A stretch of 64,000 bases of DNA from Dreissena polymorpha. Lineage: Eukaryota > Mollusca > Bivalvia > Myida > Dreissenidae. A model generated the notes under the pieces. The model was not told where the DNA came from, ran no database searches, and worked only from the letters and a program-made list of their open reading frames with translations. The translations under genes and the position numbers were made by a program. The stretch lies in assembly GCF_020536995.1 (NCBI RefSeq), contig NC_068357.1:131855852-131919851 (forward strand), read 5' to 3'. How positions within the stretch are numbered: position 1 is the first letter of the stretch; each line of letters opens with the position of its first letter. Positions 62,003 to 64,000 of this stretch are shown piece after piece.

Positions 62003-62330
62003 ATACCAGGACTTTAAACAGTCATGCTTGAAATATCCATGTTAGACATAGAGAGTGGCTATAGACAAAGATTAAAATAATTGTCATTAGCTTAATCAAA
62101 AGTCAGGTTTTAGGTAACCACTTCATTGGAAGACTAGCATAGGCAAGAAAATTTGAGGTACCAATTTTGCTGTTTTCACAAGTGAAACAAATCCATCAGG
62201 ATGTGAAGTAGTTACAGTTCAACTTGTTTATACATTTAAACATTCTAAAAGCTGTTATTTCAATTTACAAACCATACATTTAAAGTAAACATGGGACAAA
62301 ATTGTTACAAAACCAGGTTTTCAATTTGAA
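62003..62330. other. AT-rich spacer, nothing recognised
   Basis: No gene, RNA or structured repeat seen between the MITE and the next repeat. Confidence 0.4.
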
Positions 62331-62428
62331 AAGTCTGATAAAGGGAGACAATTCAAAATGTGCATTGTTACCCCCCTTGTGTTAAATTCAATATATTTTT
62401 ACTCGAGGCGATCTTGATTTAATTTGGA
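62331..62428 (+). repeat. Repeat segment duplicated on both sides of the next array
   Basis: 'gtctgataaagggagacaa' and 'tcaaaatgtgcattgttac' occur here and again at 63145-63185. Confidence 0.6.
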
Positions 62429-63136
62429 ACAAGAGGGCCTAAAGGCCCAAAGTCGCTCACCTGAGATAACAAGATATTTTCGGGATGAATCTTCTGACCA
62501 AGTTTCAGGAAGATCGAACAGTAAATGTGGCCTCTAGAGTGTTAACAAGATTTTACTATAGTCATATATAGCCATATAAGGAAAAATGCCCCTCCCCTTG
62601 GCAGCCATGCTTTTCAAGCAAAGGTTACCATTCTGAACTCATGCAAGATATCAGTGGGACAAATCTTCTGAGCAAGTTTCATGAAGATCGGAAAATAAAT
62701 GTGGCATCTAGAGTGTTAACAAGGTTTTACTATAGCCATATAAGGAAAAATGCCCCGCCCCCTTGCGGCCATGTTTTTGAACCAACCAACATTATTTTTA
62801 ACTTGTCCAAGATATTATTGGGATGAATCTTCTGACCAAGTTTTATGAGGATCGGACAATAAATGTGGCCTTTAGAGTGCTAACAAGATTTTGCTATAGC
62901 CATATACGGAAAAATGCCCTGCCCCTTGGCAGCCATGTTTTTCAAGCAAACGTCACCATTTTTCGAACTCATCCAAGATATCATTAAAACCAATCTATTG
63001 ACCAAATTTCATGAAGATTGGACGATAAATGTGGCCTCTAGAGAGTGTACAAGGTAAATGTTGACGTCGTACAACGGACTACGGACAGAAGGCGATCAAA
63101 AAGCTCACCATGAGCACGTTGTGCTCAGGTGAGCTT
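62429..63136 (+). repeat. Molluscan tandem-array element bounded by hairpins
   Basis: Starts ACAAGAGGGCCTAAAGGCCC and 'cgctcacctgagat'; four ~150 bp units ('aagatcggacaataaatgtg', 'tttactatagccatataagg', 'ggcagccatgtttttcaa'); ends with GCTCACCATGAGC and GTGCTCAGGTGAGCTT. Same architecture as 18568-19323. Confidence 0.7.
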
Positions 63137-63560
63137 AAAAAAAAGTCTGATAAAGGGAGACAACTCAAAATGTGCATTGTTACTGATTGTTCATAGTTAC
63201 GCCCTTGTTTCAAAATCAATCTATTTTTAGTTGTGGCGACCTTAACCTTGGAGATATCAATGTAATTCTTTCGTACGACACAAAGTCCAATGATGGTGAA
63301 GAAATGGGCCAAATGATTTTAAAATATCACAATGAATGACAGTTATGGCCCAGACAAGCTCATTTATGGCCATTTTTTACCTTTGAACTCAAAGTGTGAC
63401 CTTGACCTTGGAGATATCGACGTAATTCTTTCGCGGGACATACCATCTAATGATGGTGAACAAATGTGCCAAATGATTTTTAAATCTCACAATGAACAAC
63501 AAAGGTATGGCCCAGACAAGCTTGTTCCGCCCGCCTGCCGACATTCGCCAATCTAATAAC
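63137..63560 (+). repeat. Repeat with two ~180 bp units
   Basis: 'ttggagatatc.a.gtaattctttcg' and 'atgatggtgaa.aaatg.gccaaatgattttaa' occur at about 63250 and 63410. Ends 'gttccgcccgcctgccgaca'. Confidence 0.55.
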
Positions 63561-63602
63561 CAGTTTTTTCCTTTAGAAAACCTGGTTAATAATAAATTGG
63601 TA

Positions 63603-64000
63603 ACAAAAGCGCCTGAAAGGCCCCACTTCGCTCACATGAGATACAAAGGAACTTACCTGTTCTGTGTACCCATCTGTGTAGCCCATGATGTCATAAGAAC
63701 CGATAATTTGACCAACTTTCATAAAGAATGAACAAAAAATGTTTACAGCTCTAACAAGGTTTTACTATAGCCATATAAGGATAAATTTCCCACCCCCTTT
63801 GGGCACAAATATGACTTGAAACGAATCATGTATAGGACTTTAGAAGAGGGTCATCCAAAGGAATATCTCTGTTAAATTATTTTGAAATGCAGTCTGTGGT
63901 TTCTTTTTAGATTCTCCACAAATAAAATAAGTTTGGTAAAAAAAAACAACAGAAAAAGAGGTTTTTGAAAATTACCCTAATTTTCCAGACTAAAGGACGC
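63603..64000 (+). repeat. Start of another hairpin-bounded array element
   Basis: Starts AAAGCGCCTGAAAGGCCCC-like and 'cgctcacatgagat'; contains 'ttttactatagccatataag' as in 62429-63136. Runs to the window edge. Confidence 0.5.

Overview
The window looks like nuclear DNA of a bivalve mollusc. Genes are intron-bearing and sparse, and most of the sequence is decayed transposable elements, AT-rich spacer and microsatellites. It also carries the tandem 'gtgacct...tgacc' arrays ending in gacggacgg runs that are typical of molluscs. Two copies of an inverted-repeat element (7438-7695, 9308-9568) resemble one I recall as very abundant in Dreissena mussels; that genus assignment is inference from memory. 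No prokaryotic features, rRNA genes or CRISPR arrays were seen.

Layout. 1-12.7 kb: two abutting TTAA-flanked MITEs (one with a tRNA-like pol III promoter), the last two exons of an unrecognised host gene (4808-5971, +), a decayed C2H2 zinc-finger pseudogene (8570-9198, -), and a ~960 bp repeat in inverted copies (3502-4460, 9825-10786). 12.67-29.73 kb: apparently one minus-strand CR1-like LINE, grown to 17 kb by later insertions. It has ORF1 (29650-29054 plus 21323-21228), ORF2 with a 2A-like peptide, endonuclease and RT (16731-12969), and long tandem repeats between them. A 7.7 kb Harbinger DNA transposon (21327-29053) sits inside ORF1 with a CCA target duplication. The Harbinger itself holds a foreign LINE fragment and a 97 bp hairpin MITE at a splice donor. 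29.7-35.7 kb: further copies of the repeat that the LINE split (Rpt-A), which carries relics of a split cysteine-rich finger. 35.9-39.3 kb: a decayed PIN-like/CXC gene and a few possible host exons.

39.7-50.9 kb: a decayed R2-superfamily LINE (+), then a tandem duplication (43578-46399 and 46400-50885) whose second unit received a 1.9 kb hAT transposon (46823-48757). 51.2-53.8 kb: a four-exon SDR9C-type short-chain dehydrogenase gene (-), the best-recognised host gene, with one probable frame break in exon 1. 56.9-61.1 kb: a 4.2 kb minisatellite of about 55 bp units with local higher-order structure. 61.5-64 kb: a MITE and several molluscan tandem-array elements.

Most genes here do not act together; the coherent story is layered transposition. 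The insertion order can be read directly: Rpt-A is oldest; a TTAA MITE and the LINE entered one copy of it; the Harbinger entered the LINE; a hairpin MITE and a LINE fragment lie in the Harbinger. Separately, a tandem duplication carries a hAT in only one unit.
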